Both the position numbers and the translations under genes were made by a program. A stretch of 64,000 nucleotides of DNA. It comes from UBA8079 sp049601915 (lineage in GTDB: Bacteria > Pseudomonadota > Alphaproteobacteria > UBA6615). Below the pieces are notes generated by a model. That model was not told the DNA's origin and did no database searches. It saw only the letters and a list, made by a program, of their open reading frames with translations. How positions within the stretch are numbered: position 1 is the first letter of the stretch; the number at the start of each line of letters is the position of its first letter. The stretch spans positions 310,001-374,000 of the forward strand of contig JBMYRB010000003.1 in assembly GCA_049601915.1 (NCBI GenBank), written 5' to 3'. Shown in pieces: positions 8,102 through 18,829 of this stretch.

Positions 8102-9984
8102 CTCTGCTCTGCGGGGGCGGGAATAAAGACCCCGTCGGCCATGTCGGCGGCGATCTCTTCCTCGCGTTGGGCTGCTGCCTGCTGGCGGCGCCAGAGCTCT
8201 GCATAGGCGCCGTCGAGCGCGAGCAGGTCGTCATGGCGCCCGCGTTCGATGATGATGCCTTTGTCGAGGACGATGATCTCATCGGCGTTCACCACCGTCG
8301 AGAGCCGGTGGGCGATGACCAGCGCCGTTCGATCTGCCGATACCTGCTCCAGGGCGGCCTGGATCTCCCGCTCGGTGTGGGTATCGAGCGCCGACGTCGC
8401 CTCGTCGAACAGCAGTATCTTCGGGGCCTTCAGTATAGTGCGGGCGATCGCAACGCGTTGTTTTTCACCCCCTGAAAGCTTCAGGCCGCGCTCACCGACC
8501 CGGGTGTTGTAGCCGTCGGGCAGGCTCATGACGAAGTCATGGACCTGGGCGAGCCGGGCTGCCTCCTCGACTTCCGCCGGGCTGGCCGACGGCCGCCCAT
8601 ACTGAATGTTGTAGAAGACGGAATCGTTGAACAGCACCGTGTCTTGGGGAACGATCCCGATTGCTGCACGCAGGCTGTCTTGCGTGACCGAACGAATATC
8701 CTGTCCGTCGATGGTGATCGCGCCGTCCGCCACGTCATAGAAGCGGAACAGCAACCGCGAGATAGTCGATTTGCCCGCACCCGACGCCCCGACAATTGCC
8801 ACCGTGCTGCCCGCAGGCACCTCGAAGCTCACATCCTTGAGGACAGATCGTCGAGGGTCGTACTGGAAGGATACGTTCTCGAAACGTACGACACCATCGT
8901 CGACGGCAAGCGCGCGCGCATCGGGTGCATCCTCGATCTCCCGGTTCTGCTCGAGGAGCCCGAACATCTGTTCCATGTCGACCAGGGACTGCTTGATCTC
9001 GCGGTAAACAAAGCCAAGAAAAGTAAGGGGTTGGAACAATTGCATCATGTACAGGTTGACCGCGGTAAACGCTCCCACGGTCATCGTGCCATCAGCAACC
9101 CGGAAGCCCGACAGCACCAGCAGGATCGTCATGCCCAGCGCCATGATGAGGCCCTGCCCCACATTCAACAGGGACAGGGTCGTCAGGCTTTTGACCGCCG
9201 CCTTTTCGTAACGTTCCATCGAGACGTCGTAGCGTTGCGCCTCATGGGCTTCGTTGCCGAAATACTTCACCGTCTCGAAGTTCAGCAGGCTGTCGATGGC
9301 CTTGGTGTTCGCCTCGCTGTCGCTGTCATTCATCGCGCGCCGGTATTTCAGGCGCCACTCGGTGAATGTCAGCGTGAAGATGATGTAGATCACGACCGTC
9401 ACGAAGGTAATCGCGCTGAAGATGAAGCCGAACAGCGACCACAGGATGGCGCAGACCAGCCCGATTTCCACCAGGGTCGGCAGAATGTTGAACAGCATGA
9501 AGCGCAACAGGAAATCGATACCCTTGATGCCCCGTTCAATCGCGCGGCTGAGGCCGCCGGTCTGCCGGTCCATGTGAAACCGCAGCGCCAGCCCGTGCAG
9601 ATGCCGGAAGACCTTGAGCGCGATCGATCGGATGGCCCGTTGCCCGACCTTCGCGAAGACGAAGTCTCGCAGTTCGGCAAATCCCTGCTGGCCGACGCGA
9701 AGCAGCCCGTAGCCCACCAGAAGCGACACCGGGACAGCAACGGCAGCGCCGGTTGCATCTGCTTCCAGCGCGTCAACGGCCTTACCAAACAATGCCGGGA
9801 CGGCAACGGTCGCGACCTTGGCCGCCACGAGCAGCACCATGGCGATCGACACCCGCACACGCATCTCGAGTTGACCTTTCGGCCACATATACGGGGCGAG
9901 TGCACGAATAGCGCGCATCTCGGCGCCCGAACGACGTTCAGTTGGCTCAATAACCGGTTCTGATGTGCTTCTATGCCCCGACAT
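8098..9984 (-). CDS. Atm1/HMT1-type ABC exporter (fused membrane and ATPase domains)
   Basis: The 628-aa half-transporter has about six transmembrane helices in residues 45-330 and a C-terminal ATPase domain with GASGAGKST (Walker A), LSGGEKQRVAIARTILKAP (signature) and ILLFDEATSALD (Walker B). The membrane domain motifs (RAIERGIKGIDFLLRFMLFN and the ETVKYFGNEAHEAQRYD stretch) are those of the mitochondrial Atm1/ABCB7 and bacterial heavy-metal-tolerance family, which exports glutathione-linked sulfur or metal conjugates. It would act as a homodimer in the inner membrane. It is monocistronic and convergent with thiY. The exact cargo is unknown. Confidence 0.88.
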   Translation of the reverse strand: MSGHRSTSEPVIEPTERRSGAEMRAIRALAPYMWPKGQLEMRVRVSIAMVLLVAAKVATVAVPALFGKAVDALEADATGAAVAVPVSLLVGYGLLRVGQQGFAELRDFVFAKVGQRAIRSIALKVFRHLHGLALRFHMDRQTGGLSRAIERGIKGIDFLLRFMLFNILPTLVEIGLVCAILWSLFGFIFSAITFVTVVIYIIFTLTFTEWRLKYRRAMNDSDSEANTKAIDSLLNFETVKYFGNEAHEAQRYDVSMERYEKAAVKSLTTLSLLNVGQGLIMALGMTILLVLSGFRVADGTMTVGAFTAVNLYMMQLFQPLTFLGFVYREIKQSLVDMEQMFGLLEQNREIEDAPDARALAVDDGVVRFENVSFQYDPRRSVLKDVSFEVPAGSTVAIVGASGAGKSTISRLLFRFYDVADGAITIDGQDIRSVTQDSLRAAIGIVPQDTVLFNDSVFYNIQYGRPSASPAEVEEAARLAQVHDFVMSLPDGYNTRVGERGLKLSGGEKQRVAIARTILKAPKILLFDEATSALDTHTEREIQAALEQVSADRTALVIAHRLSTVVNADEIIVLDKGIIIERGRHDDLLALDGAYAELWRRQQAAAQREEEIAADMADGVFIPAPAEQS

Positions 9985-10390
9985 AAGGCGATGATGTAAG
10001 CCTAGTCGGCCCCGAAGACCAGACGGGCGGCGCTTTTAGGCCGGGGAAATGTGGAGGACGTAAAGCGCGGGAGATACTTCTCGGTCTGCGCACAGGACGC
10101 CAGGAACGGAGGCATGGCGGCGCAAACCCTCGAAATTCTCCAAATATAAGCTGTGTGGGTCTTGCCCTGAGCAGTTAGGTAAATTAGATGATCTTCGTTC
10201 GCGGGTCCGGAGGCGGTCCCGCAACACCCGGTCGGCGACACCCATCGCCGTGCGATTGCCGATAGCGCGAAAGACGCGGTTGTCCCGCGACTGCCTTGTG
10301 CACGAAAAAGCCGCAAAAAGCGGCGTGCTCGAAGCCGACGTGGTAAACGACGGTATCGACATCCGGGGAGATGGGAGGAACGTACGACCG
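9985..10390. other. Divergent intergenic region upstream of mrpA and the ABC exporter
   Basis: No gene can be supported. It should hold the promoters of the minus-strand exporter and the plus-strand mrp operon. A GCCGC-AAAAA-GCGGC hairpin at 10310-10324, followed on the minus strand by TTTTT, looks like a small terminator that would stop antisense transcription leaving the mrp region. Confidence 0.45.
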
Positions 10391-12714
<2,324 letters not shown>

Positions 12715-12718
<4 letters not shown>

Positions 12719-13128
12719 ATTCGTTGATCCTGCGAACCGCAACGCCGCTTCTTGCCGGGCTGATGCTCCTGTTCTCGATCTATGTGCTGCTGCGCGGCCA
12801 TAACGAGCCGGGCGGCGGCTTCATCGGCGGGTTGATCGGCGCGTCGGCCTTCGCGATCTACGCGATCGCCGAGGGACTGGCCGCGGCACGACGTGCACTC
12901 GTGGTCCAGCCCATCGCGATTGCGGGAACCGGCCTGCTGCTGGCCGCGCTCAGCGGGGTGGTGTCGATCCTGTTCGGCGACCCATTCCTTACGGGCCAGT
13001 GGTGGTTCCCCTCCTTCGCCCCGGACATGAAACTCGCATCCACTGTCGTGCTGTTCGACGTTGGCGTTTATCTGGTTGTGGTCGGCGCGATCGCTGGCAT
13101 TGCCTTTGCTCTGCAGGGGCGTGAATAG
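12715..13128 (+). CDS. mrpB: Na+/H+ antiporter subunit B (MrpB/MnhB)
   Basis: The 137-aa membrane protein carries the MrpB signature RGHNEPGGGFIGGLIGA (about 27-43) and four hydrophobic segments. MrpB is an essential small subunit of the hetero-oligomeric Mrp complex, which exports Na+ in exchange for H+. The start overlaps mrpA by ATGA. Confidence 0.93.
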
Positions 13129-13511
13129 TGGAAACGATTCTCGCCATCCTCGTCGGCCTCCTGTTCGCGATCAGCGTCTACCTGTTGCTGTCGGGCTCGC
13201 TCATTCGGCTGATCCTGGGCGTGTTCGTCCTGGGCAACGCGACACATCTGCTGATTTTCGTGTCGGGGCGGCTGACCCGTGAGAGCCCACCGCTGATCGA
13301 CAAGGGGCTTAAAGTCGCCGAAGCCGGCATCGCCAACCCGCTGCCCCAGGCGTTGATCCTGACCGCCATCGTGATCAGCTTCTCGCTGTTCGCGTTCCTG
13401 CTGGTGCTCTCGCGCCGGACCTACCGGACCCTCGAAACCATCGACACCGACGAGATGCGGATCGCCGAGCCAATACCCGATACGACGCCGATGCGAGGCC
13501 GCGATGTCTGA
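13128..13511 (+). CDS. mrpC: Na+/H+ antiporter subunit C (MrpC/MnhC)
   Basis: A NuoK-like small membrane subunit of 127 aa with three transmembrane segments, including LILGVFVLGNATHLLIFVSG and ADPLPQALILTAIVI-type sequence (here ANPLPQALILTAIVI). It starts at GTG 13128, sharing one base with the mrpB stop TAG, and overlaps mrpD by eight bases. The tight packing indicates stoichiometric expression of the complex. Confidence 0.93.
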   Translation: METILAILVGLLFAISVYLLLSGSLIRLILGVFVLGNATHLLIFVSGRLTRESPPLIDKGLKVAEAGIANPLPQALILTAIVISFSLFAFLLVLSRRTYRTLETIDTDEMRIAEPIPDTTPMRGRDV

Positions 13512-15063
13512 GATGGCAGCATGGCTCGTTGTCTGGCCGGTCGCGATTCCGCTGATCGGTGCCTCGCTCGCGATCGCGCTGTGGGGACGCCCGAATGCGC
13601 AGAGCGCGATCGGACTGATCGCGGTTGCCCTGCAGCTGGTGGTGAGCCTGGTCCTCCTCGGCCATGTCTGGACGAACGGGCCGATCGCAATGTCCATGGG
13701 CGGATGGCCTGCCCCGTTCGGGATCGCAATGGCCGCCGACACGCTGGGTGCGGCGCTCACCGCGGCCGCCAGTGCCGTTGCCCTGGTCATCCTGGTGTAC
13801 GGCCTCGCCGACACGGACATCGAACACCGGCGAGCCGGCATCATTCCGCTGCTGCTGGCGCTGGTTATGGGCGTCTCCGGCGCGTTCCTAACCGCCGACA
13901 TCTTCAACCTCTATGTCTGGTTCGAGATCACGCTGATTTCGTCGTTCGGGCTGATGGTGCTGGGCGGGCGTCGCGTGCAGCTCGACGGCGCGGTGAAGTA
14001 CGCCTTCCTCAACCTGCTCGCGACGACGCTTCTGCTCATCGCCATCGCGCTGCTTTACGGCATGACCGGCACGCTGAGCATGGCCGACCTGTCCGGCAAG
14101 ATTGCGGCCCTGCCGGCCGACGCGCCGGTCGAAACGGTCGCGCTCCTCTTCCTGGTCTCGCTGGGCATGAAGTCAGCGCTCTTCCCGCTCCATTTCTGGC
14201 TTCCGGCGGCCTATCACACGCCGCTGCCGACCGTATCGGCGATCTTTGCGGCGCTGCTGACCAAGGTGGGCGTTTACTCACTGGTGCGCGTGTTCATGAT
14301 CGTTTTCCCCGATGGCGGGGAGATCGCCCGTGAAGCGATGGTCTGGGTTGCGGTTGCGACCATGATCGTGGGCGCGCTGGGGGCGCTGGCCGAAACCGAT
14401 ATCCGCCGGGTCGTTTCTTATACTATCATCAGCGGCGTGGGCGTCATGGTTGGCGGTCTGGCCATCGGAACCGAACTCGCACTGCTCGGCACCACTTTCT
14501 ACGTCATCCACTCGATCATCGTATCGGCCGCGCTGTTCATGGCTGCGGGCATGGTGGCGCGGGCGGGCGGCGGCACCCGGATCGCCGACCTCGCGGGCCT
14601 CTACAAGGGCGCACCCTTCCTCGCCGTGGCCTTCCTGATCAGTGGATTGTCGCTGGCCGGTGTGCCGCCGCTGGCCGGCTTCTGGCCGAAGGTTTACCTG
14701 GTCCAGGCAGGCCTGCAGGCGGGCGAGTATGCCATCGTCGCCGGTGCGCTTGCCTCCGGCTTCCTGACCCTGATGCTCGTCGGACGAATTTTCGCGCTCG
14801 TGTTCTGGCGCGAACCAGCCGGCGGGACGCAGCACATGGCGACGGAAGCCAGCCCCACCAGCGACGGCATACTGCTGAAGGGCGCGCTCGGCACGCTGGC
14901 GGCGCTGACCTTCATCATTGGTATCTACTCTGCACCTGTAGTCGACATATCCAAGCGCGCAGCCGCAGAGTTGCTGGCGCCAGACGCCTATATCGAGGCG
15001 GTACTCGAAAGCCCGGCGCAGGCCGCCGCGGCAGGCACGGACAGCGCGGAGGCGGCGCGATGA
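13504..15063 (+). CDS. mrpD: Na+/H+ antiporter subunit D (MrpD/MnhD)
   Basis: The 519-aa NuoN/NuoL-like antiporter subunit has about 14 hydrophobic helices. Family motifs are FNLYVWFEITLISSFGLMVLGG, SLGMKSALFPLHFWLPAAYHTPLPTVSAIFAALLTKVGVYS split by conserved lysines, and ETDIRRVVSYTIISGVGVM. It lacks the MrpA C-terminal extension, which separates D from A. It overlaps mrpE by ATGA. Confidence 0.93.
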   Translation: MSEMAAWLVVWPVAIPLIGASLAIALWGRPNAQSAIGLIAVALQLVVSLVLLGHVWTNGPIAMSMGGWPAPFGIAMAADTLGAALTAAASAVALVILVYGLADTDIEHRRAGIIPLLLALVMGVSGAFLTADIFNLYVWFEITLISSFGLMVLGGRRVQLDGAVKYAFLNLLATTLLLIAIALLYGMTGTLSMADLSGKIAALPADAPVETVALLFLVSLGMKSALFPLHFWLPAAYHTPLPTVSAIFAALLTKVGVYSLVRVFMIVFPDGGEIAREAMVWVAVATMIVGALGALAETDIRRVVSYTIISGVGVMVGGLAIGTELALLGTTFYVIHSIIVSAALFMAAGMVARAGGGTRIADLAGLYKGAPFLAVAFLISGLSLAGVPPLAGFWPKVYLVQAGLQAGEYAIVAGALASGFLTLMLVGRIFALVFWREPAGGTQHMATEASPTSDGILLKGALGTLAALTFIIGIYSAPVVDISKRAAAELLAPDAYIEAVLESPAQAAAAGTDSAEAAR

Positions 15064-15530
15064 ACCTCCTGGTCTTCAATATCGTGCTAGCGTTGATCTG
15101 GGGTCTCATCACCAACAGCTTCTCACCAAGCAACCTGATCTTCGGGTTCGTGCTCGCCTTCGTGTGCCTGTGGCTCGTGCGCGAACGGTTCGATCAACAC
15201 AACTTCTACCGGCCCTTCCGAATCCTCCGGCTTATCGCGCTGTTCGTCTACGAGCTGGCGCTCTCGGGCTATCGGGTCGCCCGCGACACGCTCTCGCCGC
15301 GTATGGATTTCCGGCCGGCAATCATCGCCTTCCCGCTGGAACTTGAAAGCCCGGTCGGCATCATGTTGCTCGCCAACCTGATCACCCTTACCCCCGGCAC
15401 CCTCAGCGTCGATGTCTCGACTGACCGGTCCACGCTTTACATTCACGCGATGGACGTCGACGACCCGGACGAACTTCGGGCGGACATCCGAAACGGGTTT
15501 GAGCGCCGGATCCGCGAGGCGCTGGAGTAG
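15060..15530 (+). CDS. mrpE: Na+/H+ antiporter subunit E (MrpE/MnhE)
   Basis: The 156-aa subunit has two N-terminal hydrophobic segments and a cytoplasmic C-terminal domain containing the MrpE hallmark LLANLITLTPGTLSVDVS and the LYIHAMDVDDPDE stretch. It overlaps mrpD by four bases and is followed by mrpF four bases later. Confidence 0.93.
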   Translation: MNLLVFNIVLALIWGLITNSFSPSNLIFGFVLAFVCLWLVRERFDQHNFYRPFRILRLIALFVYELALSGYRVARDTLSPRMDFRPAIIAFPLELESPVGIMLLANLITLTPGTLSVDVSTDRSTLYIHAMDVDDPDELRADIRNGFERRIREALE

Positions 15531-15534
15531 GCCC

Positions 15535-15864
15535 ATGGAAGAATTCGGCGCAAGCTTTCTCGACTGGTCGATCCTCTTCGCCTATGGCGCCATGATCGTC
15601 TCCTTCGCGCTCACCGTGTTCCGGCTGCTGCGCGGGCCGACCCCCGCAGATCGGGTGGTCGCGCTCGACATGCTGGCGCTGCTCGGAATCGGATTTATCG
15701 GGCTCTTCTCGATCTCCACCGGTGAGTATGCGTTCCTCGACGTGGCGATCGCGCTGGCGCTGGTCGGCTTCCTCGCGACTGTTGCCTTCGCACGTTACGT
15801 CTATCGCAGCGCGCTCCAGGAGCACCACAAGCACCCCACCGAAGGCACGGGAGGCGAGTCATGA
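15535..15864 (+). CDS. mrpF: Na+/H+ antiporter subunit F (MrpF/MnhF)
   Basis: The 109-aa product has three transmembrane segments and the MrpF motif LLRGPTPADRVVALDML. ATG 15535 was chosen because it begins the family sequence four bases after the mrpE stop; the longer open frame upstream merely overlaps mrpE. The stop overlaps mrpG by four bases. Confidence 0.93.
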   Translation: MEEFGASFLDWSILFAYGAMIVSFALTVFRLLRGPTPADRVVALDMLALLGIGFIGLFSISTGEYAFLDVAIALALVGFLATVAFARYVYRSALQEHHKHPTEGTGGES

Positions 15865-16262
15865 TCGATCTCGTCGCCGGACTCATCATCCTGATCGGGG
15901 CCGTGTTCTCTCTGATCGCGGGGATTGGACTTTATCGCTTACCCGATATTTTCGTGCGCATGCACGCCGCGACGAAGGCCGGGACTCTCGGGGCGGGGCT
16001 CGTGCTGTTGGCCATCGCTGTCGACTCCCAGGATCTCGGGGTCATCACCCGCGCTCTGGCGGGCTTAGGCTTCTTGCTGCTGACCGCACCCGTGGCCGCG
16101 CACCTGCTCGGCCGCGCCGCGTACCTGTCGCGCGCAGAACTCTGGTCGGAAACCAGTATGGATGAACTCGCGGGCAAATACGACGCCGACGGACGTCGGC
16201 TGGCCGGAACTCCGGCGGCCGATCTGCAATCCGGCAAACGCGACGACTCGTACCCCGCCTGA
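15861..16262 (+). CDS. mrpG: Na+/H+ antiporter subunit G (MrpG/MnhG)
   Basis: The 133-aa last subunit shows the MrpG motif IFVRMHAATKAGTLGAGLVLL and three transmembrane segments. It completes the A-B-C-D-E-F-G set in canonical order. The cytoplasmic C-terminal tail (about residues 95-133) is longer than the minimal family length and of no known role. Confidence 0.93.
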   Translation: MIDLVAGLIILIGAVFSLIAGIGLYRLPDIFVRMHAATKAGTLGAGLVLLAIAVDSQDLGVITRALAGLGFLLLTAPVAAHLLGRAAYLSRAELWSETSMDELAGKYDADGRRLAGTPAADLQSGKRDDSYPA

Positions 16263-16286
16263 CGCGCGCGGGATATAATCCCCCGC

Positions 16287-17492
16287 ATGCCGTCAACCAG
16301 CATCATTACTGCCATGTTCGCCGCCCATGTCGCGAGCATGACCGGGTTCGCCGCCTTCCCCGCCTTGCTGTTGCCGCTTCAGGCGGAATGGAACCTCGAC
16401 AACACACAGGCCGGCTGGATTAGCGGGATCTACTTCGCCGGCTACGTGCTCGCTGTGGCGGTCATCGTCCCGTGGACCGACCGGATCGATTCGCGTCGCA
16501 TCTACCTCGTCTGCCTGATGGTATCGGCCATCGGGCTCGCCGGCTTCGCCTTGCTGGCCGACGGCTTCTGGTCGGCGTTGACATGGAACGCGATCCAGGG
16601 TGCGGGCGTGGGCGGCACATATATGACCGGGCTAAAGGTGCTCACCGACCGGCTGCCGTCGCCCGTGCCCTCCCGGGGCATCGCCATCTACACAGCCGGT
16701 TTCTCCGTCGGCGCCGCGGTCTCATTTGCGATTAACGGCGTAATCGGATCGTTATTCGGCTGGCCGTGGGCATTCGGGATCGCTGCCTTCGGCCCCATTT
16801 TCGCAGCGCTCGTCGTTGGTATCTGCATGACCGCTCGCCCACCACTTCCCGAAGAACGTCCACCAACCCGGACATTCGACTTTCGGCCGGTCCTGCGTAA
16901 CCGCGCAGCGATGTCCTACGTGCTCGGCTATGCGGGCCATTCCTGGGAGTTGTTTGCACTCCGCGGCTGGATCGTCGCATTCCTTGTCTTCGCGAGTGAG
17001 AAAAGCGGCGGTGCGGCAAACGCGGAAGCCGCGCTCGTCGCGGCACTGGCCAATCTCGCTGCGGTTGCGGCGAGTCTAGGGGGCAACGAGCTGTGTGAAC
17101 GCTACGGGCGGCGCCGGATCGTTCGGCTTGCCATGCTGTCTTCCTTCATTACCGCTCTTCTGATGGGCTTGAGCCCCGGACTGCCCTTCTCCGTCGTTGT
17201 AGTCCTGTTCTTTGTCTACAGCGGCCTCGTCATGGGTGATTCCGGTTCCCTCACAGCGGGCGCCACACAGGCATCGGAACCCGGTTATCGCGGACTGACC
17301 CTCGCGGTGCATTCCCTGTTCGGATTCACGGCGGGGTTCCTTGGTCCGTTGGCGGTCGGACTGATCCTCGATGCGGCCGGAGGGCAGACGTCACAGGCAG
17401 CCTGGTTCCTCGGGTTCGCGACTATCGGCGTGGGATCCCTTGCCGGCGCGGCGGCGATGACCTTCATCGGACGAAAAATGGCACGTGATTAG
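16287..17492 (+). CDS. Major facilitator superfamily transporter
   Basis: The 401-aa, 12-helix transporter has an MFS loop-2/3 motif (WTDRIDSRRIYLVCL) after the second helix and a related motif in the second half (NELCERYGRRRIVRL). It begins 25 bases after mrpG and 95 bases before coxG, so it could be carried on either transcript. Cyanate/nitrate-like and general metabolite MFS proteins look alike at this level; no substrate can be given. Confidence 0.85.
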   Translation: MPSTSIITAMFAAHVASMTGFAAFPALLLPLQAEWNLDNTQAGWISGIYFAGYVLAVAVIVPWTDRIDSRRIYLVCLMVSAIGLAGFALLADGFWSALTWNAIQGAGVGGTYMTGLKVLTDRLPSPVPSRGIAIYTAGFSVGAAVSFAINGVIGSLFGWPWAFGIAAFGPIFAALVVGICMTARPPLPEERPPTRTFDFRPVLRNRAAMSYVLGYAGHSWELFALRGWIVAFLVFASEKSGGAANAEAALVAALANLAAVAASLGGNELCERYGRRRIVRLAMLSSFITALLMGLSPGLPFSVVVVLFFVYSGLVMGDSGSLTAGATQASEPGYRGLTLAVHSLFGFTAGFLGPLAVGLILDAAGGQTSQAAWFLGFATIGVGSLAGAAAMTFIGRKMARD

Positions 17493-17587
17493 ATCTGGTT
17501 GGGGACAGACTTCAACCACGGCTTGTCCAACCTGCTGGCGCAGACTATTTATATTGAAATTCCCCTTAGCCGATAAGGATCACCGCC

Positions 17588-18196
17588 ATGGAAATGTCCG
17601 GCGAGTACAAAATCAATGCTTCGCGCGAGAAAGTCTGGGCCGGGTTGAATGACCCGGAAATCCTGAAGCAGTCGATTCCGGGCTGCGAGAAAATCGACCA
17701 AACCTCCGACACGTCGTTCACGGCCCAGGTCACGGCAAAGGTCGGACCGGTGAAGGCGAAATTCTCCGGCGGTGTCGAGTTGACCGATATCGATGCCCCC
17801 AACGGCTATCGCATCTCCGGCGAAGGCAAAGGCGGTGCAGCCGGTTTTGCCAAGGGCGGCGCCAACGTGCAGCTTGAAGAAGACGGTGACGGGACGCTCC
17901 TAAAATACGAGGTCGACGCACAGGTGGGCGGGAAGCTGGCCCAGCTCGGTGCCCGCCTGATCGACGGGACGGCGAAAAAAATGGCCTCGCAGTTCTTCGA
18001 GAACTTCGCCGAAGCCGTATCGGACGGTGATGCAGGTGCGGCAGAAGATGCGCCCGCCGAGGCCGCCCCCGCAGCGGCCCCAGCAGCGCCGGCTGCGACT
18101 GCCGGACAGGTCACGGCGATGTCTCAAGTCGGGGCCGGCACATGGATCAGCGGGCTCGTTGTGGCCGCGATCGTGCTGTACGCACTGTTCGGCTAG
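17588..18196 (+). CDS. coxG: CO dehydrogenase subunit G-like protein (CoxG, SRPBCC fold)
   Basis: The 202-aa protein begins MEMSGEYKINASREKVWAGL and contains LKQSIPGCEKI and KVGPVKAKFSG, which mark the CoxG branch of the SRPBCC fold. A Pro/Ala-rich linker (about 150-178) leads to a single C-terminal transmembrane helix (GLVVAAIVLYALFG). In Oligotropha, CoxG helps recruit CO dehydrogenase to the membrane, which fits this anchor. AAGGAT lies about 9 bases before the ATG. It precedes coxSLM by 161 bases. Confidence 0.9.
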   Translation: MEMSGEYKINASREKVWAGLNDPEILKQSIPGCEKIDQTSDTSFTAQVTAKVGPVKAKFSGGVELTDIDAPNGYRISGEGKGGAAGFAKGGANVQLEEDGDGTLLKYEVDAQVGGKLAQLGARLIDGTAKKMASQFFENFAEAVSDGDAGAAEDAPAEAAPAAAPAAPAATAGQVTAMSQVGAGTWISGLVVAAIVLYALFG

Positions 18197-18357
18197 GCGC
18201 CAGCACGCTTTTCTGCATACTTTCTGCCGTATTTGGCGCGCTGCGGCTTGACGCAACGCCCCCTGCGGATGAAACTCTTGTGACGTAATAAATGGATCGG
18301 CAGGCGGGGCACCGCTTGGGGATCATAAGGGGGCAACCCGAAACAGGGAGGAACGTT

Positions 18358-18825
18358 ATGCCCACCGTATCAATGACGGTGAACGGGAAGTCCGTATCGG
18401 CTGAGGTCGAACCGCGGACGCTACTCGTTCAATATCTTCGCGAAAGTCTGGGAATGACCGGCACGCATGTTGGTTGCGACACGAGCCAGTGCGGCGCGTG
18501 CGTTGTACATGTGAATGGCGAATCCCTGAAATCCTGCACGATGCTGGCGGCACAGGCCGAGGGCGCCGACGTGACCACGATCGAGGGGCTGGCGAATGGC
18601 GACGAACTGCACCCGATGCAGGAAGCCTTCCGGGAGAACCATGGTCTCCAGTGCGGCTTCTGCACGCCGGGCATGGTGATGAGCGCGCTCGACCTCGTTC
18701 AGAAAAACTCTGATCCAAGCGAACAGGAAGTCCGCGAATGGCTCGAGGGCAACCTCTGCCGCTGCACCGGCTACCACAACATCGTTAAGTCAATCCTCGC
18801 CGGCGCCCAAGCACTGAAGGGTTAG
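18358..18825 (+). CDS. coxS: Molybdenum hydroxylase small subunit, 2x[2Fe-2S] (CoxS-like)
   Basis: The 155-aa subunit carries the plant-ferredoxin cluster ligands C40, C45, C48, C60 and the second cluster ligands C99, C102, C134, C136 (CGFCTPG and LCRCTGY). It passes electrons from the Mo site to FAD. ATG 18358 has AGGGAGG seven bases upstream; the frame is open further upstream but without homology. The gene order S-L-M is that of form II carbon monoxide dehydrogenase-type operons. Confidence 0.93.
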   Translation: MPTVSMTVNGKSVSAEVEPRTLLVQYLRESLGMTGTHVGCDTSQCGACVVHVNGESLKSCTMLAAQAEGADVTTIEGLANGDELHPMQEAFRENHGLQCGFCTPGMVMSALDLVQKNSDPSEQEVREWLEGNLCRCTGYHNIVKSILAGAQALKG

Positions 18826-18829
18826 CGCG

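Noticed and set aside
8539..9963. Long plus-strand open frame (474 codons) antisense to the ABC exporter
   Set aside because: It is a GC-rich antisense frame of a well-supported ABC gene, has no ribosome site or domain, and carries low-complexity basic/acidic composition.
10310..10324. Small hairpin before mrpA as a regulatory element of mrpA
   Set aside because: It has its T-run on the minus strand, so it cannot end or control the plus-strand transcript; it is at most an antisense terminator.
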